From Dama dama (taxonomy: Eukaryota > Chordata > Mammalia > Artiodactyla > Cervidae), in the NCBI RefSeq assembly GCF_033118175.1, contig NC_083685.1:118242501-118306500 (forward strand): a stretch of DNA of 64,000 nucleotides. The letters are read 5' to 3'. Shown here piece after piece: positions 34,135-44,505 of the stretch (position 1 is the stretch's first letter; each line of letters opens with the position of its first letter). The notes beneath the pieces are model-generated. The model was not told where the DNA came from. It made no database searches and saw nothing but the letters and a program-made list of their open reading frames with translations. Both the position numbers and the translations under genes were made by a program.

Positions 34135-36356
34135 TTAGCTATAGACAAGGTTAACCACATTACTGCTTAGGATTTTATAAATTAATAACAAGGAACAGTG
34201 TACAAAAACATTTAAATTACGAACAGGTCTGCAATAAATGTTTTGGAGAAGTAACCTGTTATTTCTCCATATCTAAGAATTTTAAATATTAGAAACTATA
34301 GTAAACTGCTTTTTCCAGCCTTTGGTTTTCCAAAACAGTAATAATATAAAAAATTACCCTCAATTTTTTACCTCAAAGAATATCTTCTATCCAAACCGTC
34401 ATAAGAAAAGCCTATGCATAAGTCTAATGTATAAAAACTTACATTTTATAATTAATTTTCTGTACAAATACTAGCTGAAATTGATAGCTTTACTATATAG
34501 CCCATTTTAATGATCAAGTGTTAATGTGTCATAAAAAAAATAGTAGTAGTTTGATGGACCAAATCAGATCTTAGCCATCAATGACCTGAGGAATTTCAAA
34601 TTTCGTATTAAATTAGCACTGCCTTCTTTGCATCAACAAATATCAGTTTGCTAGTTGACTGTAGTCTTAGGAATAACACGTGGAAAAGTCTAATATCTGT
34701 TGTGTGCAGAGATCTCATGGTTCAATTTTTCCTTTTTCCTTCAGTTTGTGTGTACGTGTGAGAATGTATATATGGGGGGAGGGGTGTGTGTGTGTGTGTG
34801 TGTGTCCGTGACAAACACCACGCAAAAGCTGTTTACATCTTTCAGTAAAGGAGCAGCTCTACGTGAAGGACAGAACTGAATAACTACAATTCAGGAAGCA
34901 CCCTGGAATCAAAGACAGTCTATAAAGTTAAAATACTAATATGGTATTAACTTGAAGCAAAGAGCAATTATTTTACATCATGTTACAGTTCAAGTATACT
35001 GTAATCCAAATAAACATTCACTATGGGATTTGCTCCCCCCCCCCCATTTTTTTTTAAGTAATTTTCCCCTATTATGGAACCCAGATCTAAATGAACTGTT
35101 AAACACTTAGTCTAAAGGTATGCCAAACATTTCTTAAGGTCTTAACAAAGAATCAACCGTTTTTTTTTTTTTTTTTAAACAAAATGAGGCCTAGGTTAAA
35201 TATTTTATTTGGCTTCTCAAGATGGACTGAAAACTTGGGCACCAGCTCCAGACCAATTCCTGGACGCACATCAAACACAGCCCTGTCATTTATCCAGTCA
35301 GTCAAAACAATCTTTTCCATCTAACTCTTTAATGTTTATGTCCTAAAAAGCTGCTAATTGAATCCAGCTCTTAAAATCTATTTGTTAAAATCTATACCAT
35401 CTAATTTGTAAGTGGACAAAAATGAAAAAATACCTATTAACCTTCCTGGCAAAACAGAAGGGACTCTACCATTTGTAACCAAAAGGAAGAGAGAGAAGTT
35501 TTTAATATTTAAATAGTCTTCTCTTAAAATATGACAGAGACAAATTCCCAATGGTTTTAAGAAACCGAGAGTATCTAAAACTGTTTTTACAATTAAAGGG
35601 ACAAAGTGTATTTAAAATTCCTCAGAAAAATCTAAAAATACAAAATTACTCTATAGATTTAACCCAGTATTCCCTATCCCTCCAAAAAATAAGTGTAATC
35701 TTTTCTCCTAACTTTACTCATGAATTTTTATAATGTATCATATGCAGTAAGAAAACCACAGATAAAACATTTTAAGATCTACTGAATCACACGAAAAACC
35801 TCAAACTCATTTTATCTGCAGAAAGTCAAAAGCCCTGTTTTCTCCCTCATGTTCCCATCGTGTATATAACCTAGAAGGAATTAAGTAGCCCACCAGCCTA
35901 TTTCTGATGCCTTTTGCACACCTGGAATCACAGGTTCTTTCCATGACCACTGACACAGGACTGACTCCAGATAGGAACAGCAGTAGATAAACTAAAACAA
36001 CAAAGATCCCTTATAAAGGTTTCCATTGATTCATAAGAAAATAAGGAAACTGAATGGGGGGAAGTAGGGCAGACAGGCATCCCCCAATCCAGGTTTTCCA
36101 TTAAGAACCACTCAGCTAATGATACTTTGCAATATTCCCTAGATAGAGTAAAACTGTCATGAAAGTAATACATTTTAAAAATTACAGCCAACATACAGTC
36201 AGGCTAAATTCTCGAATACCTAATTCACTGCAAGTTTTTATCTCGAAAGTTCAGCCAGTGGACTGGGATGTGACATACAAGCATTCAATTACAAAATTAG
36301 TCCATATAAATCTCAAAGTCTAGTGGAGACAAACATAATTACAGTTTATTCTTACA
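34135..36356. other. Single-copy intronic sequence near the promoter
   Basis: The longest stretch without obvious repeats in the window, AT-rich. Landmarks: (TG)n at about 34784-34805 next to a G-rich tract, a C run then T run at 35035-35056, and a T run at 35161-35176. No exon recognised. Confidence 0.5.
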
Positions 36357-36389
36357 CGCGCACCCACACACACACACACACACACACAG
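36357..36389 (+). repeat. (CA)n microsatellite
   Basis: Begins acgcgcacc and continues as a CA repeat of about 12 units. A second CA run lies at 37036-37053, close to the CpG island. Confidence 0.9.
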
Positions 36390-37489
36390 ATTCTCTAAGG
36401 AAAGTCATCTTTCTCATCACAATCCGAATATCAACGTGCATAATTTATTAATAGAGAATAATGAAGCCAGAATTACTACAATGGTTTCATTTACACGTTT
36501 CAAACTCCAAATAATTTTTCCCTAAAATGGGGTAACACGACCAAGTAAGAATATCAAAAACGTACCTGTAACAAAGATCTAACACACTGGGGATCATAAA
36601 CACTTTGTAAGAAAAGCCTGCTATCCAGCAACCCCTCCAGACATTCTTTTCCATTTAGAAAAAGGAAGGGGAGGAGAGTGGGAAGAGAGAGAAAAACTTT
36701 GCTTCAAAGTCCGTCTGAGCACAAACTTAGAAAGGGACTCAAAAAAAGTGTATTTTTAAAGCAGGTCTAGAGTTAAAAGTGAGACACAAGTTCTGCGGCC
36801 TACAAGGAACAACCCCAAACATACTAACCCTACAATCAAACACTTCCAAAACACACAGGGTACAATGAGCCCGAGTCGTCGGATCAGGCAGACACACCGG
36901 AAAAGTCAACCTCGGTCTCCTTCCCTCCAAAGTCGTGCGTTTCAGGTGTGTGGCACCGGCTGCTGCGCCTGGCAGCCGAGAGGGAAGGTTTTGCACGCGG
37001 GCGTAAGTGGGCGAACAAGTTAACAACCGGGGAACACACACACACACACACACCCTCCCGTTAAGCGCTCCATCTTTAAGGAGTGTTTACTGCGCGCAGT
37101 CAGCAGCCGGATTCAATAATCCCCGCCACAGGAGCTCCTCATCCCCTCCACGACCCCACCTGGGCAGCAGCCCAAGGGCTGCTCCCCGACGCCCCGGGAG
37201 AAAGTCGTCGGCCAAGGCTTCTGGACCTCAAATCCGCCCGGAATTCCAACCGGGGGACCCCCCCCCCCCAACAACAAAAGACCCCCGAGTCACGCTTGGC
37301 TTTTCTAAGAATTTCCCAACGAGGGAGAGCGGTTTTGCAATTACTCTCCCTGAACTAGGCCTTCCCACGTCCCCGACCTCCCACTCACCATTGATCGCGA
37401 CCCTGGCCCTTCTCAAGGCCACAGGCACCCCCCGCCGGCTCGCCCACCCCGCGGCCGCCCGGGCCTGGCTCCCGCCGCCCGCCCAACCC

Positions 37490-37495
37490 CCTCAC
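37490..37495 (-). other. SMURF2: Splice donor of SMURF2 exon 1
   Basis: The minus strand reads GACAG then GTGAGG, a good 5' splice site, in phase 1 after 17 codons plus one base. Confidence 0.92.
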
Positions 37496-37547
37496 CTGTC
37501 AGGCGCAGCTTGACGGGCCCGTTCCTCCGGCCCCCGGGGTTAGACAT
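37496..37547 (-). CDS. SMURF2: SMURF2 coding exon 1 (HECT-type E3 ubiquitin ligase)
   Basis: The minus-strand ATG at 37547-37545 gives MSNPGGRRNGPVKLRLT followed by one base (G) of the next codon, then the donor GTGAGG. This is the N-terminus I know for SMURF2. SMURF1 starts differently (MSNPGTRRNG), so the paralogue call is firm. The protein is a C2-WW-HECT ubiquitin ligase that marks receptor-regulated SMADs and TGF-beta receptors for degradation, with SMAD7 as adaptor. Only the first residues leading into the membrane-binding C2 domain are in this exon. The start codon has G at -3, an acceptable Kozak context. The rest of the gene lies to the left, beyond the window. Confidence 0.95.
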
Positions 37548-37900
37548 GTCCCCGGCGGCGGGGGCGGCGGCGGCGGCGGGGCGCGGGGCGCGGGGCCCGG
37601 GGCCGGCGGGCGGCGGGCGGGGCGAGGGCGACGGCGAGGCGCGGCGCAGTCACCACAGCGGCCGGGGCTGGGGCCCGAGCAGCCGGCGCCGCGGCCGCCA
37701 CGGCCGGAGGGTCCCGGATGTGCCGAGCGTCGTCGCCATGAGCCGCGGAGGCAGCGGGACGCCGAACTCCCCCCTCCTCCCACTTCTCTTTCCTTGGCCC
37801 GGGCCGCACAACAAAGCGGCAGCCGCGGCCGGCCGCGCCGCCTCCGCCCGCGTCCCCGCCGCCTCCACGCAGCCGCCTCTGCCTTCCCCTCTTCTCGGCT
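37548..37900 (-). promoter_or_regulatory. SMURF2: SMURF2 5' UTR and likely start-site region
   Basis: Directly upstream of the start codon lies a very GC-rich leader with CCG/GCC repeats (about 37552-37620) that could fold strongly and slow scanning ribosomes. The exact transcription start cannot be read from sequence; limits are a guess. Confidence 0.6.
37650..37739 (-). CDS. Upstream ORF in the SMURF2 leader (29 codons)
   Basis: The only ATG I find in the first few hundred bases upstream of the SMURF2 start is at 37739-37737. It opens a frame of 29 residues, beginning MATTLGTSGTLRPW and ending PRPLW, and stops at TGA (37652-37650). It is in the same frame as SMURF2, with no further stop in the 34 codons before the SMURF2 ATG. 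Its Kozak context is weak at -3 (C) but has G at +4. It would only matter if transcription starts upstream of it. A regulatory role is inference. Confidence 0.4.
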   Translation of the reverse strand: MATTLGTSGTLRPWRPRRRLLGPQPRPLW

Positions 37901-38054
37901 CGGTGAGGCCCAGGAGCCGACGGGGCCGGGCGGTTGAGGCGGGCGGTGCTCGGCGGCGCCGGAGCAGGATTCTGGGCTCGGCCGCTTCCTCCTCCACCCG
38001 CCCTCTTGTCTGAGGAAACCCGGTCCTGGGGCCGCCGCCGCCACTCAGCGGCTC

Positions 38055-38120
38055 CGGGGGGCGGGGTGGAGACGGGGCGGGGCCGACGCGGCGGGGCGGG
38101 GCCCGTAGGCGGGGCCTGGG
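38055..38120. promoter_or_regulatory. Cluster of GC boxes (Sp1/KLF type)
   Basis: Several copies of ggggcgggg or ggcggggc occur here (for example near 38057, 38075, 38093 and 38110), upstream of the SMURF2 leader. Confidence 0.7.
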
Positions 38121-38699
38121 CGGCCGCGCGCGGAGCACCAGGGGGTGCGGAGGCGCCAGGCCTGGCTTCGGCCTGGGCGCGGCGGTCCGGGCTGGTGTGC
38201 CCTGCTGTCCCACGCAGAACTTGAGGAAGGAGCGGGCAAAGGATCTGGGTGGCGGCGCCGAGCTCTGTGGTGCCCGGAGGGCCTGGAGTTCAACCCGCTT
38301 AAGGGAGCGCTTTTGTCCGCGCAATACAGGCTGCCTTTATTAGACGCCCACCGCGTGCAGGGCGCTTCTCTGAGAGGAAGGGGCCGGCGGTTAGAACCGA
38401 ACCTGCTGCGGTCCGGATTGAGCCTCGGCTAGGGTGAGGCAGCAGACGCTCTTCCCACACCGAGGGTTCCCGCAAATCCCCAAGGGTGTTTTGCTCCTGG
38501 TATCGTAGTTGCCGCCTCCATCCAGGACTCACCTGGTGAACGAGATCAGGTTACCAGCCTGCTTGGGCTCTTTTTTCAACTGTAGCGCTGGGATAGGCGG
38601 ATGATAATGCTTTAAAGGATAATTAAAAAGATAAGCCTTCGAGAGCAATGTATGAAACCTCTTCATACAGTACTGTGTTTTGTTATCTCAGAAGGAAAA

Positions 38700-39065
38700 A
38701 AATAGAAAATGAAATAAAAATAAATGTACCTTACCCTTTGACCCTGTAATTGCACTCAGGAATTTATTCTTGGTATAATAGTACAGAAGATGTTCTTGCA
38801 AAATTCGGTTAATAACAAAAGGGAGACGAGCTGACAGCCTAATGGCGAATTTCATTACATCAATGGGTTTTAATGCCCGCATTTAAGTGACAGTTATGAA
38901 GATCATATAATATGGAAGAGTTTACAAATAATCAAAGTTTAAAAGCAGAATAAAAAATTGTATGTATGCATGCAAAAGTATACGTGGAGGATTTTTTGTG
39001 CTGTTTTGCTTGAGACTACTACTATTGCGATTTTAAATGTTTAATAAAATCTGATATATTTTAAT
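38700..39065 (+). mobile_element. Old L1-like 3' fragment
   Basis: ttgaccctgtaattgcactc then aggaatttattcttggtata resembles the late ORF2 region of old L1. The tail to 39065 is AT-rich. Confidence 0.5.
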
Positions 39066-39153
39066 CCCGTGTCAGTTGTTTCTTTTAATTCATCAATAAT
39101 GTCATTTCATTCTCCAGATCAAGTTGCCTACAAGAACTTCTCATCAATCTGGA

Positions 39154-39476
39154 TGAAGTGAAGTGAAGTGAAAGTCGCTCAGTCCTGTCCAACTCTGCAA
39201 CCCCATGGACTATACAATCCATGGAATAGGTCTCCAGGCCAGAATACTGGAGTAGGTAGCTGTTCCCTTCTCCAGGGCGTCTTCCCAACCCAGGGATCAA
39301 ACCCAAGTCTCCCGCATTGCAGGTGGATTCTTTATCATCTGAGCCACAAGGGAAGCCCAAGAATACTGGAGTGGGTAGCCTATCCCTTCTCCAGCGTATC
39401 TTAGGGATCCAGGAATCAAACCGGGGTCTACCGCATTGCACACGGATTCTTGACAGACTGAGAGCTATCAGGGAAG
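39154..39476 (-). mobile_element. Extended Bov-tA SINE with an extra partial unit, one target duplication
   Basis: An antisense Bov-tA (39154-39356, ending gagccacaagggaagccc) is followed directly by a second partial unit (39357-39476) that repeats the segment from aagaatactggagtgggtag to atcagggaag. The whole 323 bp sits between one 14-bp direct repeat CTCATCAATCTGGA (39140-39153 and 39477-39490), so both parts appear to have arrived together. Confidence 0.9.
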
Positions 39477-39490
39477 CTCATCAATCTGGA

Positions 39491-40069
39491 CACAGTCCTA
39501 CAATTAAACTGATGCAAAAATTATATAAAGTTCCGGAAGTCAGAAATTCAGGAGGCAGTGCTAGAAATTCATTCAACAAATGCTGAGTGCCTACTATGTG
39601 AAGTAACTCTTCTTTGTGCTACACAAGCTCTGAAAATACACTAAACAATTTCAACAATGGCTACCATTACAGTTTAGGACTAGACGAATAATGGCAATAA
39701 AACTTAGCAAACGGATGTATACATTACCATTTGCCTTATTCTAATGGCACACACTGTTCCCAACCACCTACTAACACAGTTTGCAGGTTTGTATTAGGTA
39801 ACAGAAGTTACGACCTCAGAAAACAATGGAGGAGTTGTGGAGATTGCCTGTTGTGAAGTTTAAAGCAACACACTCAAATATGTAAGTGACAATTCAGGGA
39901 AAAATGCATACATGCTTAATATGCAGAGAAGGATTCTGTTTAGGCTTGCTTGCATATAAGTTTAAATCTTGTTTTTTTTTAAAAAAAGATTCGGATAAGA
40001 ATACCTTAAAACCATACTATTGAGGAGAGCTAAACTTTCATTAGATTTTATTTCAGCCTTAGATGCACA
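39491..40069. other. Unassigned intergenic sequence
   Basis: A short stretch near 39565-39640 (aattcattcaacaaatgctg) resembles an old mammalian repeat. Otherwise nothing recognised. Confidence 0.4.
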
Positions 40070-40082
40070 GCATTTCTTCATC

Positions 40083-40210
40083 CCTGGAGAAGGAAATGGC
40101 AACCCACTCCAGTATTCTTGCCTGGAATATCCCATGGACAGTGGAGGCTGGTGGGCTACAGTCCATGGGGTCACAAGGAGTTGGACACGACTGAGTGACT
40201 GAGCATGCAT
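40083..40210 (+). mobile_element. BovA monomer with target duplication
   Basis: From ctggagaaggaaatggcaac to gacacgactgagtgactgag and a CATG-rich tail. The flanks GCATTTCTTCATC (40070-40082) and GCATTGCTTCATC (40211-40223) differ at one base. Confidence 0.88.
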
Positions 40211-40223
40211 GCATTGCTTCATC

Positions 40224-41035
40224 ATGGCAGTGTTTTTAGACATATTTTTGAGAAAAAAGGGGAGGAACAATAACTCTAAGGAATTCACTCTTTTCTTCCT
40301 TCCTAAAATAGAAATCTACTTCTAATGTAAATCATACCTGCATATGACTCTAATGGGTACGGGAATTGCAGAAAATCTTTTCAAAGACTTTTTATTCCCT
40401 TGTGACTTCTAATTTGCTCTCAGTGGAATTGTGTACCTTTTATCAAATCATTGTCCTAGGCATCTGTCTTAAGTATACTAACTCCACCTATTTCATATCA
40501 ATAAAATATGTCTTTTTCCATGAATGCCACTTAATAGAACCTTCCAATGAAAATGGTTTAAGAACTCATTGCATACCGTTTTTGAGCAAAAGTTCTAAAC
40601 TTTTTTCATTAACTTATTTTAATCACCTCAAGTTGCACTCTTTAGGATAGTATCCTAGACCAGAGGTGAAAATCTACACACGGTTCTAAGAATATTTAAA
40701 ACCTTTTGTTTAAATATGTTTCTGTTTTCCAAGGCTAATGTTAAATTTGATGTGACTTTGCAAGAAAATGCTTACCATCTGTAGTTGGTATTTTTCTTCT
40801 GCTTCAGCCATTAATATATTTTGTACCTAGAAGGGCTGTCTCCAGTAATAAAAAATCTGTCTGAGGTAAGGTTATGTTAATAATGGTACTCCTGTGAAGC
40901 TATTTTTGTAGTGTAAATTTCAATTTTAATACAGTTTACGTGCCATGGAAAAAGCAAACATCAAGCACTCAGCAGTTTCGACCACTGCTTTAAAATTCAA
41001 CTTTCTTCACTGTTTAAATATTATTAATTTAATTT
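40224..41035. other. Unassigned intergenic sequence
   Basis: AT-rich, no gene or repeat recognised. Confidence 0.5.
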
Positions 41036-41230
41036 TCTGATGCTGGGAAAGATTGAGGGCAGAAAGAGAAGAGGGCGTCAGAGGATGAGATGGCTGGATA
41101 TCATCACCAACGCAACAGACATGAACTTTGGCAAACTCCAGGAGATGGTGAGAGAGAGAGGCCTGGCGTGCTGCAGTCCATGGAGTCGCAAAGAGTCAGA
41201 CATGACTGGGCAACTGAACAACAACAGTTA
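41036..41230 (+). mobile_element. BovB 3' end, strongly 5' truncated
   Basis: tctgatgctgggaaagattg, then gtcagaggatgagatggctg, ending with gtcagacatgactgggcaac and a CAA-rich tail. Confidence 0.9.
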
Positions 41231-41639
41231 TTTAATATTTAGTTCTGGCTTCCTCCAAATCAGTTTATAACCGATGAAGCAGCCAAGCACAGCCACCATA
41301 TACCTTGTCAACCTGATTCTCCCCACCCCCCGCCACCTCCACTCATTTCCTCTCTGCCTCTGCCTGTCCCAGGTCCTCAAAATAAGGTTCACTAAAAACA
41401 CTCACATATAGTCCTGTCCTGACATGATTTACGATTAGGTCACATTCTGAGCTGTTCTCTGTGACCCCGTCCCTCAACCCCTCCCAGCAGACCTGGTCCC
41501 CAATGGTAGAAGCTGAGGCCCCATCTAGGACCTCTCTCTTTCCTGGTCTGGGCCCCATGCTCCTCACCTCAGCTCTGGCCTCTGAGGTGGTATACTAAGA
41601 TGGTAGTCCTTAACCACATCCTCTTCTGAAGGAATCTGT
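41231..41639. other. Unassigned GC-moderate intergenic sequence
   Basis: C-rich on the plus strand with ccccaccccccgccacctcc near 41320. No gene recognised. Confidence 0.4.
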
Positions 41640-41795
41640 CCTCACCCTTGGCTCTCTCTAACACAGTACCCCCAGGCTCCATCCCCAGAGACACTGATTC
41701 AGCAGGTTGGATGGGGCCCATGAGTTTACATTTCTAAGGCTGCTGGTGGAGAGAACCCACTTTGAAAACCACTGCTTTAGACCAGGGATGAGCCT
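41640..41795 (+). mobile_element. MER5A-like hAT remnant
   Basis: gagacactgattcagcaggt, then gatggggcccatgagtttac and actttgaaaaccactgcttt are the typical MER5A order. Confidence 0.7.
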
Positions 41796-42502
41796 GGGTG
41801 GCCCCAGTTGCACTAGGTGGGCTTGGCCTCAGCTAACTGAGCCAAAGGTGGGTGAGTGACTAAGTGGCCAGATTTTCTCTCCTTGGAACATGAAATGGGC
41901 CATAGGGCCACTGAGTTAGAAGTGGCGAGTTGAGTGGAGAAATCCTAGAGGTAGCTGCTAAGGAAGCCACTTTAAGGCTCAATTAAATAAATAAAAGAGG
42001 AAATGAGTGTGTAGAAAAGAGACTAACAAAACAGACAAGCAGAGAGAAGTGGAGATAAGAGGTTTCATAACTAAAGAGGGAAACAAAGAGAGTGATTGTC
42101 TGACCAATTTCCTGCCGGTACTCCCAGCCCAGGTGTGACTTCTTACAACTAGTTTCCAAAGGATCTCACTGTACAGAATAACCAACCCATCTCTTAGTAA
42201 AGCAAATTTAAGTGGATCCTTTCCCATTCATTCACTTTGCCTCTACTTGGAACACCGTTTCCTCTTCAGGCTGTCCTAAACTCTTCCCTAGACACCCTTA
42301 GGTTCTGCAGTGCTCCTGCCCGTGTTCTTCCCCAGAACTGAGTCTCACTTGCAACCCCGTCTGTGGCTTGGATCCTAGCAGAGTCAGCATATCTAGAATC
42401 TACTGCAGTCTAATACATGTGGCTATGCTGCTCTTGACATATGGCTAGTGATGTCCTGCAAGTATAAAATGCACATTGGATTTGAAAGATTTGGCATGGG
42501 GA

Positions 42503-42825
42503 GGGCTTCCCTGGTGGCTCAGTGGTCAAGAATTTGCTTGCCAATGCAGGAGACAAGGGTTCGATCCCTGATCCCAGAAGATCCCACATGCCCAGGAGCA
42601 GTTAAGCCAGTGTGCCACAATTATTTAGCCTGTGCTCAGAGCCCAGGAGCCACAACTACTGAAGCTCACGCCTAGAGCCCGTGCTCCACAACTAGAGAAG
42701 CCACCACAATGAAAAGCCCAAACACAGCAACTAGAGAGTTGCTCTCTACAACTAGAGAAAAGCCCATGTAGCAATGAAGAACCAGAACAGCCAGAAATAA
42801 AGAAATGTTTCAAAAGCTTTTTTAA
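42503..42825 (+). mobile_element. Full-length CHR-2 SINE
   Basis: Head gggcttccctggtggctcag, B-box-like ggttcgatccc, then the long CHR-2 body (gagccacaactactgaagct, cgtgctccacaactagagaa) and an A-rich end. From 41796 to 42502 nothing is recognised beyond vague L2-like sequence. Confidence 0.9.
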
Positions 42826-42940
42826 AAAGGACTTAGTATGGGGGGGGAAAGGAAGGCAAAAACAAATATCTTAACCTTTTTTATATTAATGCCATATTGA
42901 AATGATAATACTTTGGATATATTGAGTTAAATAAAGTCTT

Positions 42941-43058
42941 TTTTGTTTGTTTGTTTTGCTGCATAACCTATGGGATCTTGGTTCCCCAACCAGGAGTCAA
43001 ACTCACATCCCCTGCACTGGAAGCACAGTCTTAACCACTGGACCACCGGGGAAGTCCC
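42941..43058 (-). mobile_element. CHR-2 SINE, antisense, with target duplication
   Basis: T-rich start, then gatcttggttccccaaccag and actggaccaccggggaagtc. The flanks AAATAAAGTCTT (42929-42940) and AAATAAGGTCTT (43060-43071) differ at one base. Confidence 0.9.
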
Positions 43059-43144
43059 AAAATAAGGTCTTAATTTCCCCATTTCTTTTTACTCTTTCTG
43101 ATATGACTACTGAAAAGTTTAAAACTACAAGTGTGGCTCACTTT

Positions 43145-43275
43145 TATCTATTTATTTATTTAGGCCACACTGCCCAGCTTGAGGGATGGTCTTGATTCCC
43201 CAACAAGGGATCAAACCCAGGCCCTCAGCAGTAAGAGCTCAGAGTCCTAACCACTGCACCACCAGGGAATTCCCA
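43145..43275 (-). mobile_element. CHR-2 SINE, antisense, with target duplication
   Basis: tatttatttatttaggccac to ccaccagggaattccc. The flanks TGGCTCACTTT (43134-43144) and TGACTCACTTT (43276-43286) form the duplication. Confidence 0.9.
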
Positions 43276-43477
43276 TGACTCACTTTATATTTCTATTGAA
43301 CACTGGTGATCTAGAGGATGATGACTACCCCACCCATCTACCTCCAGAAGTTTTGCCACCAGTCAGCTGGATTCCCCATCAGTGGGCTCTGTGGTCTGCC
43401 CACCAGCAGACTTTCCCTGCAGCACTCTTAGGACCTTATCCTACCCACCCAGCTCTGCAACCAATTTCTTTCTTTTT

Positions 43478-43602
43478 TTTTTTTGGCCAGAGGGCATGTG
43501 TGATCTAGTTCCCTGACCATGATTTAGTTTGACCGTGATCAAACTCGAGCCCACTGCGTTGAAAGCACGGAATCTTAACCATGAGACCACCAGGGAAGTC
43601 CC
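43478..43602 (-). mobile_element. CHR-2 SINE, antisense
   Basis: T run then ggccagagggcatgtgtgat, gatctagttccctgaccatg and gagaccaccagggaagtccc. A short internal repeat (gaccatgatttagtttgaccgtgatc) is odd. Confidence 0.85.
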
Positions 43603-43824
43603 TGCCACCAACTCTAAAACTAGGTCAGTTCAGCAGCAACTATCTCACACTAGTGAGTATGGGACAATTTTATGTCAGGACCCTCTTTCTGCCACTTCTC
43701 CACCTCCTTGGGTTTGACTTAAATTGACTATCATACTTTGTGCCTAAGTCTTGCAATTGGATAGATCTTATATAACAGATTCCTACATCTAGTAGAGAAA
43801 TGAACTAGATGACCTAAGTTATGG

Positions 43825-44505
43825 ATTGAATTTTTGACCTCCCCTCCAAAAAATAAGTTGCAGTCCTAAACTCCACTCCCGGTACCTGTAAATATAATCT
43901 TATTTGGAAATAAGTTCTTCATTTAAGATGAGGCCATTAGGGTGGGTTCGAATTCCATATGACTGGTATCCTTAACGAAAAAGAAAATGCTGTTTGAAGT
44001 CGGAGACACACAAAAAGTATGCCATATGGTGACAGAGGCAGAGACTGGAGTGTGTAGATGCCAGCCAAGGAATGTCAAAGATTGTTGGCCCCACCATCAG
44101 ATGCTAGGAAGAGCGACTTCCCTGATGGTCCAGTGGTTAAGAATCCACTTTGCAATGCCGGAGACGCCAGTTTGATCACTGGTCTGGGAATTGAGATCTT
44201 ACATACCAAGGAGTTACTAAGCCCCTGGACCACAACTAGGAAGTACAAGCACCGATGCAAAAGGTCCTGTGTGCCGCAACTAAGACTTAATGCAGCCAAA
44301 TAAATATTTTCTTTTAAAAAGATGCTAGGAAGAGGCAAGGAAGGATTCTACCCAGAGTGACAGAGAGAGCATGGCCTTGCCCGCAACTTAATTTTGGACT
44401 TCTCACCTTCATAACCATGGGAAAATAAATTTCTGTTGTTTTCTGCCACCCAGTTTGTGATACTTTGTCACGAGAGCCCTAGGAAATTAAAACAACCTCT
44501 GTCCC
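43825..44505 (+). mobile_element. MLT1-type LTR (ERVL-MaLR), split by a CHR-2
   Basis: Starts near ttatggattgaatttttgac, contains atctggaaataagttcttca-like and gactggtatccttaacgaaa blocks, and ends with ataaatttctgttgttttct, ccacccagtttgtgatactt and the closing gccctaggaaattaaaac. This order is that of MLT1 LTRs. The insertion at 44114-44319 splits it. Confidence 0.8.
44114..44319 (+). mobile_element. CHR-2 SINE nested in MLT1, with target duplication
   Basis: Head cgacttccctgatggtccag to actaagacttaatgcagcca and a T/A-rich end. A perfect 15-bp duplication AGATGCTAGGAAGAG flanks it (44099-44113 and 44320-44334). Confidence 0.95.

Larger units (their letters stand above)
1..37495 (-). other. 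SMURF2: Intron 1 of SMURF2 (inferred, runs off the left edge)
   Basis: Everything left of the exon 1 splice donor should be intron 1 of SMURF2, transcribed right to left. I found no sequence encoding the next part of the protein (the C2 domain beginning VLCAKN) on the minus strand, so exon 2 probably lies outside the window. The interval is mainly L1, MIR, BovB, Bov-tA and CHR-2 copies plus AT-rich single-copy sequence. That the first intron is long fits what I know of mammalian SMURF2, but intron extent is inference, not something the sequence proves. Confidence 0.75.
37080..38450. promoter_or_regulatory. SMURF2: CpG island of the SMURF2 promoter
   Basis: GC content rises sharply from about 37.1 kb, with dense CG dinucleotides across 37420-38300, then falls by about 38.45 kb. 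It covers the end of intron 1, coding exon 1, the 5' UTR and the upstream promoter. Long open frames on both strands here reflect absence of AT-rich stops, not coding. No TATA box stands out, as is usual for such promoters. Confidence 0.92.

Noticed and set aside
1..37495. Further SMURF2 exons in the window
   Set aside because: I looked on the minus strand for coding of the C2 domain after MSNPGGRRNGPVKLRLT and saw none. A proper spliced alignment would be decisive.
37499..38044. Long minus-strand open frames in the CpG island (also 37650-38324 and, on the plus strand, 37510-38013)
   Set aside because: They are low-complexity Arg/Pro/Ala/Gly reading of GC-rich promoter DNA and conflict with the SMURF2 exon frame. 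No family resemblance.
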